Positions 32,166-40,519 of a stretch of DNA of 64,000 nucleotides are shown here, piece by piece. Numbering within the stretch: position 1 is the first letter of the stretch; each line of letters begins with the position of its first letter. Below the pieces are notes generated by a model. The model made no database searches, was not told the origin of the DNA, and saw nothing but the letters and a program-made list of their open reading frames with translations. The stretch comes from Ancrocorticia sp052089425 (GTDB lineage Bacteria > Actinomycetota > Actinomycetes > Actinomycetales > Actinomycetaceae). The stretch spans positions 1 to 64,000 of the forward strand of contig NZ_JBQCZW010000007.1 of assembly GCF_052089425.1 (NCBI RefSeq), in the 5' to 3' direction. The position numbers and the translations under genes are program-made.

Positions 32166-33107
32166 TTACACTTCTTCGAAGGCATCACGGTAGGCGGCGG
32201 CGAATCGAAGGGTATCGTGCCGCGGCGAGTCATCATTCATTCTAACGTGACGCACCAGCAATGTGGCGCCGCATTCCGCGGCCTCACGCTCAATCTCACT
32301 ACGATCATCGATGACATCCGGATCGATGATGATGACGTCTAGGCCCAGATCCGGCGCATGATCGCGGAAAGACCGGATGTGTTCGCCAACCGTCAGCCCT
32401 CGAGTTTCCTTCTCAGAGCGCAGGTTCAGCGCAAGTACGCGCTTCGCCTTGGTCTCACACAGGGCCTTGTACAGATCGGGAACTAACAGATGGGGAAGAA
32501 TTGACGTGTACCACGATCCCGGGCCAAGCATGACCCAATCGGCTTCACGGACTGCGTCCAGAGCCTCCGGCTGAGCTGGCGGGTTCTCCGGCAGCAGCCG
32601 GATGTGATCTACGTGGCCCAACGTTGTGGCAACGGCAACTTGGCCGCGAACTGTTTCGCAGCTTCCATCCTCCGTCACATCAGCTTCGATCTTCAACGGC
32701 GTTGATGACATGGGAAGAACACGGCCCCGAATCTCAAGAAGCTGGCCCACCCATTCGAGCGCTGGCACCGTGCCGCCCAGCTGTTCCCAGAGCGCCACGA
32801 TCAGGAGATTTCCTAGCGCGTGCCCGTCAAGCGGGCCATTCGATGTGAAGCGATGCTGCAAAACGTCACGCCACGTTTGCCCCCATTCGGAATCATCACA
32901 CAGAGCGGACAGCGCCATGCGAAGATCCCCTGGAGGTAACAGCCCGAATTCCTCACGGAGCCGGCCAGATGAGCCACCATCGTCCGCAACGGTGACCACC
33001 GCCGTGATGTTATCGGTGAGAAGCCTCAGGGCGGACAAACTGGCGTAGAGCCCATGGCCTCCACCCAGTGCGACTACTTGTGGCCCACGTGCTCCACGGC
33101 CCGGCAT
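32166..33107 (-). CDS. yvcK: YvcK/CofD-like protein (gluconeogenesis factor family)
   Basis: A 313-residue CofD-fold protein. The nucleotide-sugar loop VVALGGGHGLYASLSALR is followed by VTVADDGGSSGRLR and PPGDLRMALSALC. Family members bind UDP-sugars and affect cell wall synthesis and growth on gluconeogenic carbon. The ATG directly abuts the rapZ TAA and uses GGAGGGAAT at the end of rapZ, so the genes are coupled. Confidence 0.93.
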   Translation of the reverse strand: MPGRGARGPQVVALGGGHGLYASLSALRLLTDNITAVVTVADDGGSSGRLREEFGLLPPGDLRMALSALCDDSEWGQTWRDVLQHRFTSNGPLDGHALGNLLIVALWEQLGGTVPALEWVGQLLEIRGRVLPMSSTPLKIEADVTEDGSCETVRGQVAVATTLGHVDHIRLLPENPPAQPEALDAVREADWVMLGPGSWYTSILPHLLVPDLYKALCETKAKRVLALNLRSEKETRGLTVGEHIRSFRDHAPDLGLDVIIIDPDVIDDRSEIEREAAECGATLLVRHVRMNDDSPRHDTLRFAAAYRDAFEEV

Positions 33108-34040
33108 TTATTCCCTCCCTAGATCGCGATGCAAGGTCCGAACTGTCCGGCCCCTCTTTCGCAGCTCCTCCGATATGGCTTCGGCGATCGCAACAGATCG
33201 GTGCTTGCCACCGGTGCATCCGATGGCAATGGTGACAAACGGCTTCAGCTCGCGTGAATACCCGTCAAGTATGGATGCCATCAGCTCGCTGTAGCCGGCA
33301 ACGAACTGCGCAGCGCCCTTTTGCTCAAGAACGAAATCAGCAACCGCCTGATCATGGCCGGACAGGTGGCGCAATTCGCTCACCCAGTACGGATTGGGCA
33401 GGAAGCGCACATCGGCCACATTATCGGCGTCCAGCGGCAGGCCGTACTTGAAGCCGAAGGACATGACGGTCACCTGGAGATCGGTGGGCGATTCATCCTT
33501 GACGAGGTGGCGAATCCTGCGTGACAGATCGTGAACTGACAGCTTCGAGGTATCGATGATCGTATCTGCGCGATCCTTCAGGCCCTTGAGCTGGCGGCGC
33601 TCCTCATGGATCCCGTCCAGTAGGCGGCCATCGCCCTGCAAGGGATGTGGCCGGCGCACGGATTCGAAACGGCGGACCAATTCGTCGTCGTCACAATCCA
33701 AGAACAGGAGGCGATATCCAAGCCCGCCTTCGCGCAACTGGTCAAGCGTCACGCTCAACTCGGAAAACTCGCGCGAACGAACGTCCACAACGGCTGCCAA
33801 GCGCTTCACTCCACCATCTGGGGTCATCAACCCTGCGAGGGCGCGCAGAAAACGGGGAGGAATATTATCGACAACGTACCAATCCAGATCCTCGAGCGTT
33901 GCAGCAGCGCGCGTACGCCCGGCACCGGACATGCCCGTGATCACAAGGATCTCTGGGAGTTCTGTGGGCGGCAAGGAGGCTTCGGCGTCCTGCTGAGAAA
34001 TGCCCAGCGGAATCTTGCCCGTATCGTTGATATCGCTCAT
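33108..34040 (-). CDS. rapZ: RapZ-family RNase adapter / nucleotide-binding protein
   Basis: A 310-residue P-loop protein. The Walker A is GMSGAGRT, with Arg where Lys is usual, as in other actinobacterial members. The conserved C-terminal half contains SFGFKYGLPLDADNV, FLPNPYW and IGCTGGKHRSV. In E. coli RapZ controls GlmS through small RNAs; in Gram-positives the role is less clear. I start at ATG 34040, just after the uvrC stop. An ATG three codons upstream (34049) is possible, and the open frame beyond lies inside uvrC. Confidence 0.9.
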   Translation of the reverse strand: MSDINDTGKIPLGISQQDAEASLPPTELPEILVITGMSGAGRTRAAATLEDLDWYVVDNIPPRFLRALAGLMTPDGGVKRLAAVVDVRSREFSELSVTLDQLREGGLGYRLLFLDCDDDELVRRFESVRRPHPLQGDGRLLDGIHEERRQLKGLKDRADTIIDTSKLSVHDLSRRIRHLVKDESPTDLQVTVMSFGFKYGLPLDADNVADVRFLPNPYWVSELRHLSGHDQAVADFVLEQKGAAQFVAGYSELMASILDGYSRELKPFVTIAIGCTGGKHRSVAIAEAISEELRKRGRTVRTLHRDLGRE

Positions 34041-34071
34041 ACCCACCATCTTGCCATACGGGTGGCGCCCG

Positions 34072-36084
34072 TCACCTATCCGATTCCGCTTCGGGAGCAA
34101 GTGCTTGGGAAATGGTGGCAGCCAACGCTGGGCCGATGCCGGGAGCGTTTTGGAGCTCCTGAGAAGTTGCAGCTCGAATCTTCGCAACGGAGCCGAAGTA
34201 CTTGAGGAGAGCCTTCTGTTTGGCCGGCCCCAAACCAGAAATGGAGTCCAAAGCCGATCGGGTCATGGCTTGGCCACGCTTCTTGCGGTGGAAGGTAATG
34301 GCGAAGCGATGGGACTCATCACGCAGCTGCTGGAGAAGCCGGAGCGCAGGAGATGTGCGGGGGAAGATCACGGGGAACGCCTCCCCCGGAACCCACACCT
34401 CCTCGAGACGCTTCGCCAAGCCCACAATCTTGACATCCGCCCCCAACTCATCCACCACGCGCTGGGCCGCGTTGACTTGAGGAAGGCCGCCATCCACAAC
34501 CAAGAGATCCGGCCGATATGCGAATCGCCGCGGCGCACCCGTGGACTGTCCCGACCCCTCGAGCGCAGCCTCAGTTGGCTCATCTTCCGCGCCGCCTGCA
34601 TCATCCCCAGCCGCACCGGACACGAGCCGCGCAAGCCGCCGGCGCAGGACCTCGTCCATCGCTGCCGTATCGTCTGGAACACCGTTGCCATCCGGGCCGC
34701 GCACGATGAAGTGGCGATAATCCGCCTTCTTGGATAGCCCATCTTCAAACACCACCATGGAGCCCACCTGCTGGTGGCCTTGGGTGTGAGAGATGTCGTA
34801 ACACTCGATCCGCAGCGGTGCGCGGTCAAGTTCCAATCCCTCGCGCAACTCTTCCAACGCCTGAGAGCGCACCGTAATATCGGCGGCGCGCGCCATCTTG
34901 TGGCGCTGGAGTGCTTGAACGGCGTTCTCGTGAACGGTTTCCGCCAAGTGTGCCTTGTTCCCGCGCCGAGGCACCTTAAGGTGAACGGGGCGGTCCCCGC
35001 GCCGGTTCCTCAGCCACAGCTCCACCTGAGCCTGATCCTCCGGGAGTTCAGGAACCCAGATCTGGCTGGGGATGGCGTCCGTTCGAGTGTGCTTGCGATC
35101 GTCAATGGCCGTGGATTCGGCGCGGCGTGGATCCACCGCATCGTAATCGCGATCTCCATACACTTGGAGCAGCAGTTCGGCAACGATCTCCGCATTGCTC
35201 ATCCCGCCGATCTGCTCGGACACCCAGCCGCGCTGGCCACGGATGCGCCCGCCGCGCACGAAAAACACTTGAACGGAAGCTTCCAGTTCATCCGATTCCA
35301 GACCGAAAATATCCGCGTCAAGATTTTCATCGAACACCACCACGTTGCGTTCGCCGGCTGCCTCAAGGGCCGATACCTCATCGCGTAGGCGGGCGGCCCG
35401 TTCAAACTCTTCGCGCGTGGCCGCATCCATCATCTCTTTCTTGCGCGCACGGATAATTCCCGATGTGTCGCCCTCCAGAAAATCGACGATCTCAAGTGCC
35501 GTCTCACGGTGCTGTTCCGGGCCAATCCGGCCCACACACGGCGCGGTACATTTTCCGATATAGCCGAACAGGCACGGCCTGCCAGCCCGCTCAGCCTGAT
35601 TGAACTGACCCTTGGTGCACGAACGCATGGGAAAGGCCGTCAAAATGTTGTCCAGCGTTTCGCGGATTGCCCAGACCTTGGTATAGGGACCGAAGTATCT
35701 GGTTCCCGCCCTGTGCTTCTCGCGGGTGATCCACACCCGTGGATACTTCTCGCCCAATGAGATCGCCAAGTAGGGATAGGACTTGTTATCGCGGAACACC
35801 ACGTTGAACCGTGGCTCGAACTCCTTGATCCACGAATACTCGAGGGTCAGGGCTTCAACCTCAGAGCCCACCACCACCCATTCCACACGGCTGGCGGTAT
35901 GAACCATCTGACGGATGCGCGGGGAAAGCCCGCGTTCATCCTGAAAGTAGTTCGCCAATCTGGCACGAAGGCTCTTCGCCTTGCCAACGTACAACACGCG
36001 GCCCTCGTGATCGCGGAAACGGTAGACACCCGGCTGGGCCGGGATACTTCCCGGAGCCGGGCGATAACTTGCCGGATCTGCCAT
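34072..36084 (-). CDS. uvrC: Excinuclease ABC subunit C
   Basis: A 670-residue nuclease. It has the N-terminal GIY-YIG domain (GVYRFRDHEGRVLYVGKAKSLR), a UvrB-interacting UVR segment (about 205-240), the RNase H-like endonuclease domain (IECYDISHTQG and VDGGLPQVNAA), and C-terminal helix-hairpin-helix motifs (LDSISGLGPAKQKALL and APGIGPALAATI). It makes both incisions in nucleotide excision repair. An acidic, Ala/Gly-rich insert near residues 500-530 is not part of the core fold. The start is two bases after the uvrA stop. Confidence 0.96.
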   Translation of the reverse strand: MADPASYRPAPGSIPAQPGVYRFRDHEGRVLYVGKAKSLRARLANYFQDERGLSPRIRQMVHTASRVEWVVVGSEVEALTLEYSWIKEFEPRFNVVFRDNKSYPYLAISLGEKYPRVWITREKHRAGTRYFGPYTKVWAIRETLDNILTAFPMRSCTKGQFNQAERAGRPCLFGYIGKCTAPCVGRIGPEQHRETALEIVDFLEGDTSGIIRARKKEMMDAATREEFERAARLRDEVSALEAAGERNVVVFDENLDADIFGLESDELEASVQVFFVRGGRIRGQRGWVSEQIGGMSNAEIVAELLLQVYGDRDYDAVDPRRAESTAIDDRKHTRTDAIPSQIWVPELPEDQAQVELWLRNRRGDRPVHLKVPRRGNKAHLAETVHENAVQALQRHKMARAADITVRSQALEELREGLELDRAPLRIECYDISHTQGHQQVGSMVVFEDGLSKKADYRHFIVRGPDGNGVPDDTAAMDEVLRRRLARLVSGAAGDDAGGAEDEPTEAALEGSGQSTGAPRRFAYRPDLLVVDGGLPQVNAAQRVVDELGADVKIVGLAKRLEEVWVPGEAFPVIFPRTSPALRLLQQLRDESHRFAITFHRKKRGQAMTRSALDSISGLGPAKQKALLKYFGSVAKIRAATSQELQNAPGIGPALAATISQALAPEAESDR

Positions 36085-36086
36085 GG

Positions 36087-38927
36087 TTAACCTGCGTGAA
36101 CCAGCGGTGCGAGGAACTGGCCGGTGAACGATTCCTTGTTGGTTGCCACCTGCTCAGGGGTTCCTTCTGCCACAACCATGCCTCCTCCGGCACCGCCTTC
36201 TGGACCCATATCAATGATCCAGTCCGCAGACTTGATGACATCCAGATTGTGTTCGATCACAATCACGGTATTACCTTTATCTGCCAGCGATTGCAGCACT
36301 TGAAGTAGCTTACGGACATCTTCAAAGTGTAGACCCGTGGTGGGCTCATCGAGAATATAGACGGTCTTTCCCGCCGATCGGCGGTGCAGCTCAGACGCCA
36401 ACTTCACGCGCTGGGCCTCGCCTCCAGAAAGCGTTGTGGCCGCCTGTCCCAGATGCACGTACCCGAGGCCAACGGATTCCAGAGTCTTGAGATAACGGGT
36501 GATCGATTGAATCGGATCGAAGAACTCGCTGGCCTCGTGGATCGTCATGTTCAGCACGTCAGAAACCGACTTGCCGCGGTACTTCACTTCGAGGGTTTCG
36601 CGGTTGTAACGCGCTCCGTGGCATACCTCGCACGGCACATATACGTCCGGCAGGAAGTTCATTTCGATCTTGAGCGTGCCATCGCCCTTGCACGCCTCAC
36701 AGCGCCCGCCCTTCACGTTAAAGGAGAAGCGGCCCGGCCCGTAGCCGCGAACCTTCGCCTCCTGAGTCTGGGCGAAAAGCGTCCTGATCTTGTCCCACAC
36801 CCCCGTATAGGTTGCCGGATTCGAACGTGGAGTGCGCCCGATCGGTGATTGATCAACGTGCACGACCTTGTCTAAATCATCCGCACCGGTGACCGCCTTG
36901 TGGCGCCCGGGAACCCCGTGGGCACCATTCAGCTGGTTGGCCAACGCCTGATACAAGATCTGATTAACCAACGTGGACTTGCCCGATCCGGACACTCCCG
37001 TGACCGCAATCATGCACGAGAGCGGAAAATCCACCGTGACGTTATCGAGATTGTTTTCCCGGGCGCCACTCACCCGGATCTTCTTCTTCGGATCGATGGC
37101 TCGCCGCTCGGGCGGCAAGGGGATCTGGCGCTGACCAGATAGGTACTGTCCGGTGACCGAGCGATCGTTGGTGAGGATTCCCTCCACTGGTCCCGAGTAC
37201 ACGACTTCGCCGCCGAGTTCGCCCGCACCAGGACCGATATCTACCAGCCAGTCCGCCATGCGGATGGTCTCCTCATCGTGTTCCACCACGATCAGGGTGT
37301 TGCCGAGATCCCTCAGCTTGGTGAGTGTGGCAATGAGGCGAGCGTTATCACGCTGATGGAGGCCGATCGAGGGTTCGTCCAGTACATAGAGGACGCCCAC
37401 GAGCCCCGAACCAATCTGGGTGGCCAATCGAATCCGCTGCGCTTCGCCACCGGAAAGAGTGGCCGCTCCACGCGAGAGCGTGAGGTAGGTGAGCCCCACG
37501 TCCACCAAGAACCCGAGCCGTAGCTGCACCTCCCGCAAAACCTGCGCAGCGATAGCGGCCTGACGTGAATCGAGAGTGAGATCATCGAGGAAGTCCTTGG
37601 CCTCTGAGATCGAGAGCTCACACAACTCGTGAATGTTCTTGCCGTCCAGCCGAACCGCCAGCACCTCCGGACGCAACCGCGCTCCGTGACACACAGGGCA
37701 CGCCACCTGACGCATGTAGCCCTCGTAGCGCTCCCGAGACCAAGAAGATTCCGTTTCATCGTGCTTGCGCATGACGTAGTGAAGAACTCCTTCGAAGCCA
37801 GAGGAGTAGATGCGCTCCTTGCCCCACCGGTTCCGGTACTTGACCTTTACCTTGTAGTCCTTGCCGCGCAGGATCGCGTTTTTCGCTGCCTTAGGCAGAT
37901 CCTCCCACGGTGTATCCACCGTGAAGTCCAGCTCCTCACCGAGTGCCTCAAGCTGGCGGGTGAAGAAATCCTGATGGCTGGTCCACGGTTTGATCGCACC
38001 ATCGGCCAGTGTCAGTTCCTCATCTGGCACCACGAGATCCGGGTCAACCTCAAGACGCGATCCGATTCCATCACACTCGGGGCAAGCACCGTAGGGAGCA
38101 TTGAAGGAGAAGGTTCGCGGCTCGATCTCCTCAAGAGAAAGCGGATGATCGTTTGGGCATGCCCGCTTCTCCGAATACCGCCGGAGGCGTTCAGGATCAT
38201 TGTCCTCACGGTCCACAAACTCGATCACCACGATGCCATCAGCCAACCGAAGGGCAGTTTCGATTGAATCTGTCAGACGGGTGCGGATGCCATCGCGGGA
38301 GACGAGGCGGTCCACGACAACATCGATGTTATGCCGAAGCTTCTTTTCCAGCTTGGGAGGGTTATCCAAGCGCACCAACTCGCCATCAACACGCGCGCGC
38401 GTGTACCCCTGAGCGGCTAGATCATCGAATACGTCCTGATATTCTCCCTTGCGCCCGCGCAGCACCGGAGCGAGCACCTGAAAACGTGTGCCCTCTTCGA
38501 ACTGCTCGATGCTATCCACGATCTGTTCGGCGCTTTGCGCCTGAATGCGCTCGCCACACACCGGGCAAAACTGCTCCCCTGCCCGGGCGTACAGCAATCG
38601 AAGGTAGTCATACACCTCGGTCACGGTTCCCACCGTGGATCGGGGATTACGATTCGTGGATTTCTGATCGATCGAGACGGCTGGTGAGAGTCCCTCAATG
38701 AAATCCACATCCGGCTTATCCATCTGGCCAAGGAACTGACGCGCATACGAACTCAAGGATTCGACATAACGGCGCTGGCCCTCAGCAAAAATGGTATCGA
38801 AGGCCAAGGATGACTTGCCGGAACCGGACAGACCCGTGAACACAATCATCTTGTCACGGGGAAGCTCGATGGAAACGTCCTGAAGATTATGTTCCCGGGC
38901 GCCTTGTACTTGGATCAGATCACTCAC
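36087..38927 (-). CDS. uvrA: Excinuclease ABC subunit A
   Basis: A 946-residue damage-recognition ATPase with two ABC modules. The first has GLSGSGKSSLAFDTI, a zinc finger CPVCGERI...CPND, and LSGGEAQRIRLATQIGSG. The second has GVSGSGKSTLVN, a CEACKGDG...CEVCHG zinc finger, and LSGGEAQRVKLASEL. I start at GTG 38927, since the product then begins VSDLIQVQGAREHNL as in other actinobacterial UvrA, and a TATGAT lies seven bases upstream (leaderless). ATGs at 38939 and 38993 give extra residues and no ribosome site. A LexA-like box overlaps this promoter. It heads the uvrA-uvrC-rapZ-yvcK-whiA transcription unit. Confidence 0.95.
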   Translation of the reverse strand: MSDLIQVQGAREHNLQDVSIELPRDKMIVFTGLSGSGKSSLAFDTIFAEGQRRYVESLSSYARQFLGQMDKPDVDFIEGLSPAVSIDQKSTNRNPRSTVGTVTEVYDYLRLLYARAGEQFCPVCGERIQAQSAEQIVDSIEQFEEGTRFQVLAPVLRGRKGEYQDVFDDLAAQGYTRARVDGELVRLDNPPKLEKKLRHNIDVVVDRLVSRDGIRTRLTDSIETALRLADGIVVIEFVDREDNDPERLRRYSEKRACPNDHPLSLEEIEPRTFSFNAPYGACPECDGIGSRLEVDPDLVVPDEELTLADGAIKPWTSHQDFFTRQLEALGEELDFTVDTPWEDLPKAAKNAILRGKDYKVKVKYRNRWGKERIYSSGFEGVLHYVMRKHDETESSWSRERYEGYMRQVACPVCHGARLRPEVLAVRLDGKNIHELCELSISEAKDFLDDLTLDSRQAAIAAQVLREVQLRLGFLVDVGLTYLTLSRGAATLSGGEAQRIRLATQIGSGLVGVLYVLDEPSIGLHQRDNARLIATLTKLRDLGNTLIVVEHDEETIRMADWLVDIGPGAGELGGEVVYSGPVEGILTNDRSVTGQYLSGQRQIPLPPERRAIDPKKKIRVSGARENNLDNVTVDFPLSCMIAVTGVSGSGKSTLVNQILYQALANQLNGAHGVPGRHKAVTGADDLDKVVHVDQSPIGRTPRSNPATYTGVWDKIRTLFAQTQEAKVRGYGPGRFSFNVKGGRCEACKGDGTLKIEMNFLPDVYVPCEVCHGARYNRETLEVKYRGKSVSDVLNMTIHEASEFFDPIQSITRYLKTLESVGLGYVHLGQAATTLSGGEAQRVKLASELHRRSAGKTVYILDEPTTGLHFEDVRKLLQVLQSLADKGNTVIVIEHNLDVIKSADWIIDMGPEGGAGGGMVVAEGTPEQVATNKESFTGQFLAPLVHAG

Positions 38928-38934
38928 ATCGAGA

Positions 38935-38962
38935 ATCATACACCGATGGAACAACTGTTCGA
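38935..38962 (-). promoter_or_regulatory. uvrA promoter with overlapping LexA-like SOS box
   Basis: The -10 TATGAT (38935-38940, five of six matches) is seven bases before GTG 38927. The palindromic core GAAC-AACT-GTTC (38949-38960, extended 38947-38962) matches the actinobacterial LexA consensus at about 12 of 14 positions and covers the expected -35 region. uvrA is a classical SOS gene, so LexA control is likely. The box also lies about 60 bases upstream of the divergent YciI gene. Confidence 0.6.
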
Positions 38963-39022
38963 TGCCTGACGCCTTGTGTTTTGCTACGGGCATGCCACGG
39001 TGTGACGGACTAGGCTATCTGC

Positions 39023-39301
39023 ATGAGCATTATCGCAGTGAACTACGAATACGACGCAACGAAGCTTCCCGAACTGGCCGAACATCGGCCAGAACACCGC
39101 ACGTTCCTAGGATCGCTTCGTGACGAGGGAACGCTTTTGGCCTCGGGTCCCCTTGGCACAAACGGCGCGCTGATCATCCTCGAGGTTGCGGACAAGGCGG
39201 CGGCCCTGTCCGTCCTCGAATCCGATCCGCTGTACATCAACGGCATCGTCGAGACCCGCGTGGCACGCACCTGGAATCCCGTACTTGGCCCCTGGAACTA
39301 A
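39023..39301 (+). CDS. YciI-like (YCII domain) protein
   Basis: A 92-residue single-domain protein of ferredoxin-like fold. The family pattern is visible: ELAEHRPEHRTFLGSLRDEGTLLASGPL, quoted in part as RPEHRTFL and LLASGPL, with the conserved His-Asp region and a following Gly-rich strand. YciI-type proteins act as small enzymes or sensory modules; the exact role is unknown. It is divergent from uvrA and shares a 95-base gap that includes the LexA-like box, so DNA-damage control is possible. Confidence 0.8.
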   Translation: MSIIAVNYEYDATKLPELAEHRPEHRTFLGSLRDEGTLLASGPLGTNGALIILEVADKAAALSVLESDPLYINGIVETRVARTWNPVLGPWN

Positions 39302-39337
39302 CCTGCCCAAGGAAGCTTGGCTCCGCCGTCGGCGTCC

Positions 39338-40342
39338 TTAATTCTTCTTTCGCCGCTTACTACCCCACATCGACGCGACAACCGTGACGATGATCGTGCC
39401 AACAATGACGATGAGTGAGGCGACGATGTCTGGCTCCGGAATGAACGTGAGAATCTCGTACCCGTGGAAGGCGTGCAGCACGAGCTTGACGGCGATGAAG
39501 CCCAGGATGAAGGCCAAGCCGTAGTGAAGGTAGAGCAACTTATCCAGTAGGCCATCGATCAGGAAGAACAGCTGGCGCAGGCCCAAGAGGGCGAACGCGT
39601 TCGCCGAGAACACGATGAACGGTTCCTTCGTGAGGCCGTAAACCGCAGGAATCGAATCGAGGGCGAACATGAGATCGATCGATCCGATGGCAATGATGCA
39701 CAGGAGAAGCGGAGTCATCCACGTCTTCTTCTGGCGGCGCACGATGAGCTTTTGGCCCACGTAGCCGTCCGTCACCTTGAAGTGATTCATGGCGAAGCGC
39801 GTGATGGCGTTCGGCTCAAATTCTTCCTGCTCCAGAGCCCCGGGTTCTTGGACGCCTTCCATGACCTGCTTGATTGCGGTGTAGAGAAGGAAAGCCCCGA
39901 ATATAAAGAACACCCAGACGAACCGTTCGATGATCGCCGCGCCAACAAGAATGAACACGAGGCGCATGAGCAGCGCCATGACGATTCCGTACAACAGAAC
40001 CTTCTGCTGGTACTTACGGGGGACGCGGAAGGAGGCGATGATGATGATAAAGACGAAGATGTTGTCTAGCGACAGAGCCTTCTCCGTCAGCCAACCGGCG
40101 TAATACTCTCCCGCGAACGTGCCGCCGTGGCGAGCGTAAAGAACGCCGCCGTAAACCAAGGCAAGAACGATGTAGATCGTGGACCAAATGGCCGATTCCT
40201 TGAGAGTGGGTTCATGCACTTTGCGCACGTGGCCAAACAGATCAAAGAGAATAAGGCCCACGATAATGATGGCAAGTGCGCCCCACTCCCATGGGTGTAC
40301 CACCATCTGCCCCGCGCTTGAGGCGGCCATAGGAACTGTCAC
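39338..40342 (-). CDS. TerC-family membrane protein, probable manganese exporter
   Basis: A 334-residue protein with about nine membrane helices and the TerC signatures: EKALSLDNIFVFIII, where the Asp-Asn is conserved, and SIDLMFALDSIPAVYG in the second half. A charged cytoplasmic segment lies in between (about residues 165-205). TerC-type proteins such as Alx and MeeF/MeeY move Mn2+ out of the cytosol or into secreted enzymes. The start is GTG, six bases after GGAGG. A yybP-ykoY Mn2+ riboswitch lies upstream, supporting a manganese role. It converges with the YciI gene. Confidence 0.88.
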   Translation of the reverse strand: MTVPMAASSAGQMVVHPWEWGALAIIIVGLILFDLFGHVRKVHEPTLKESAIWSTIYIVLALVYGGVLYARHGGTFAGEYYAGWLTEKALSLDNIFVFIIIIASFRVPRKYQQKVLLYGIVMALLMRLVFILVGAAIIERFVWVFFIFGAFLLYTAIKQVMEGVQEPGALEQEEFEPNAITRFAMNHFKVTDGYVGQKLIVRRQKKTWMTPLLLCIIAIGSIDLMFALDSIPAVYGLTKEPFIVFSANAFALLGLRQLFFLIDGLLDKLLYLHYGLAFILGFIAVKLVLHAFHGYEILTFIPEPDIVASLIVIVGTIIVTVVASMWGSKRRKKN

Positions 40343-40370
40343 GATAAACCTCCGGTTCGAGAATGGATCC

Positions 40371-40454
40371 GAAGGTCTCTTCCCACCATCGCTGGTATCG
40401 ATCCGGACGCGAGTCGTGATGACGAACCGATGTTAGTTGGGAATACTCCCCTTC
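40371..40454 (-). promoter_or_regulatory. yybP-ykoY (manganese) riboswitch upstream of terC
   Basis: On the minus strand the RNA starts GAAGGGGAGTATTCCCA and ends TGGGAAGAGACCTTC, the conserved ends of this class. Nested helices form: GAAGG/CCTTC (P1), TTCCCA/TGGGAA (P2), and CATCG/CGATG further in, with GTCATCACGAC as an internal hairpin. A TAGAAT -10 (40463-40468) would start transcription close to P1. The 3' strand of P1 with following bases (ACCTTCGG, 40369-40376) is complementary over eight bases, one a G-U pair, to CCGGAGGT at 40348-40355, which contains the terC ribosome site. Mn2+-stabilised P1 would therefore free translation. Class identity is likely; the mechanism is inferred. Confidence 0.82.
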
Positions 40455-40519
40455 AGCGCTAAATTCTAGGGCACGGCGGACGGAAAAAGAGGAGGCCGGA
40501 GCGTGCCACGCCTCACAGG

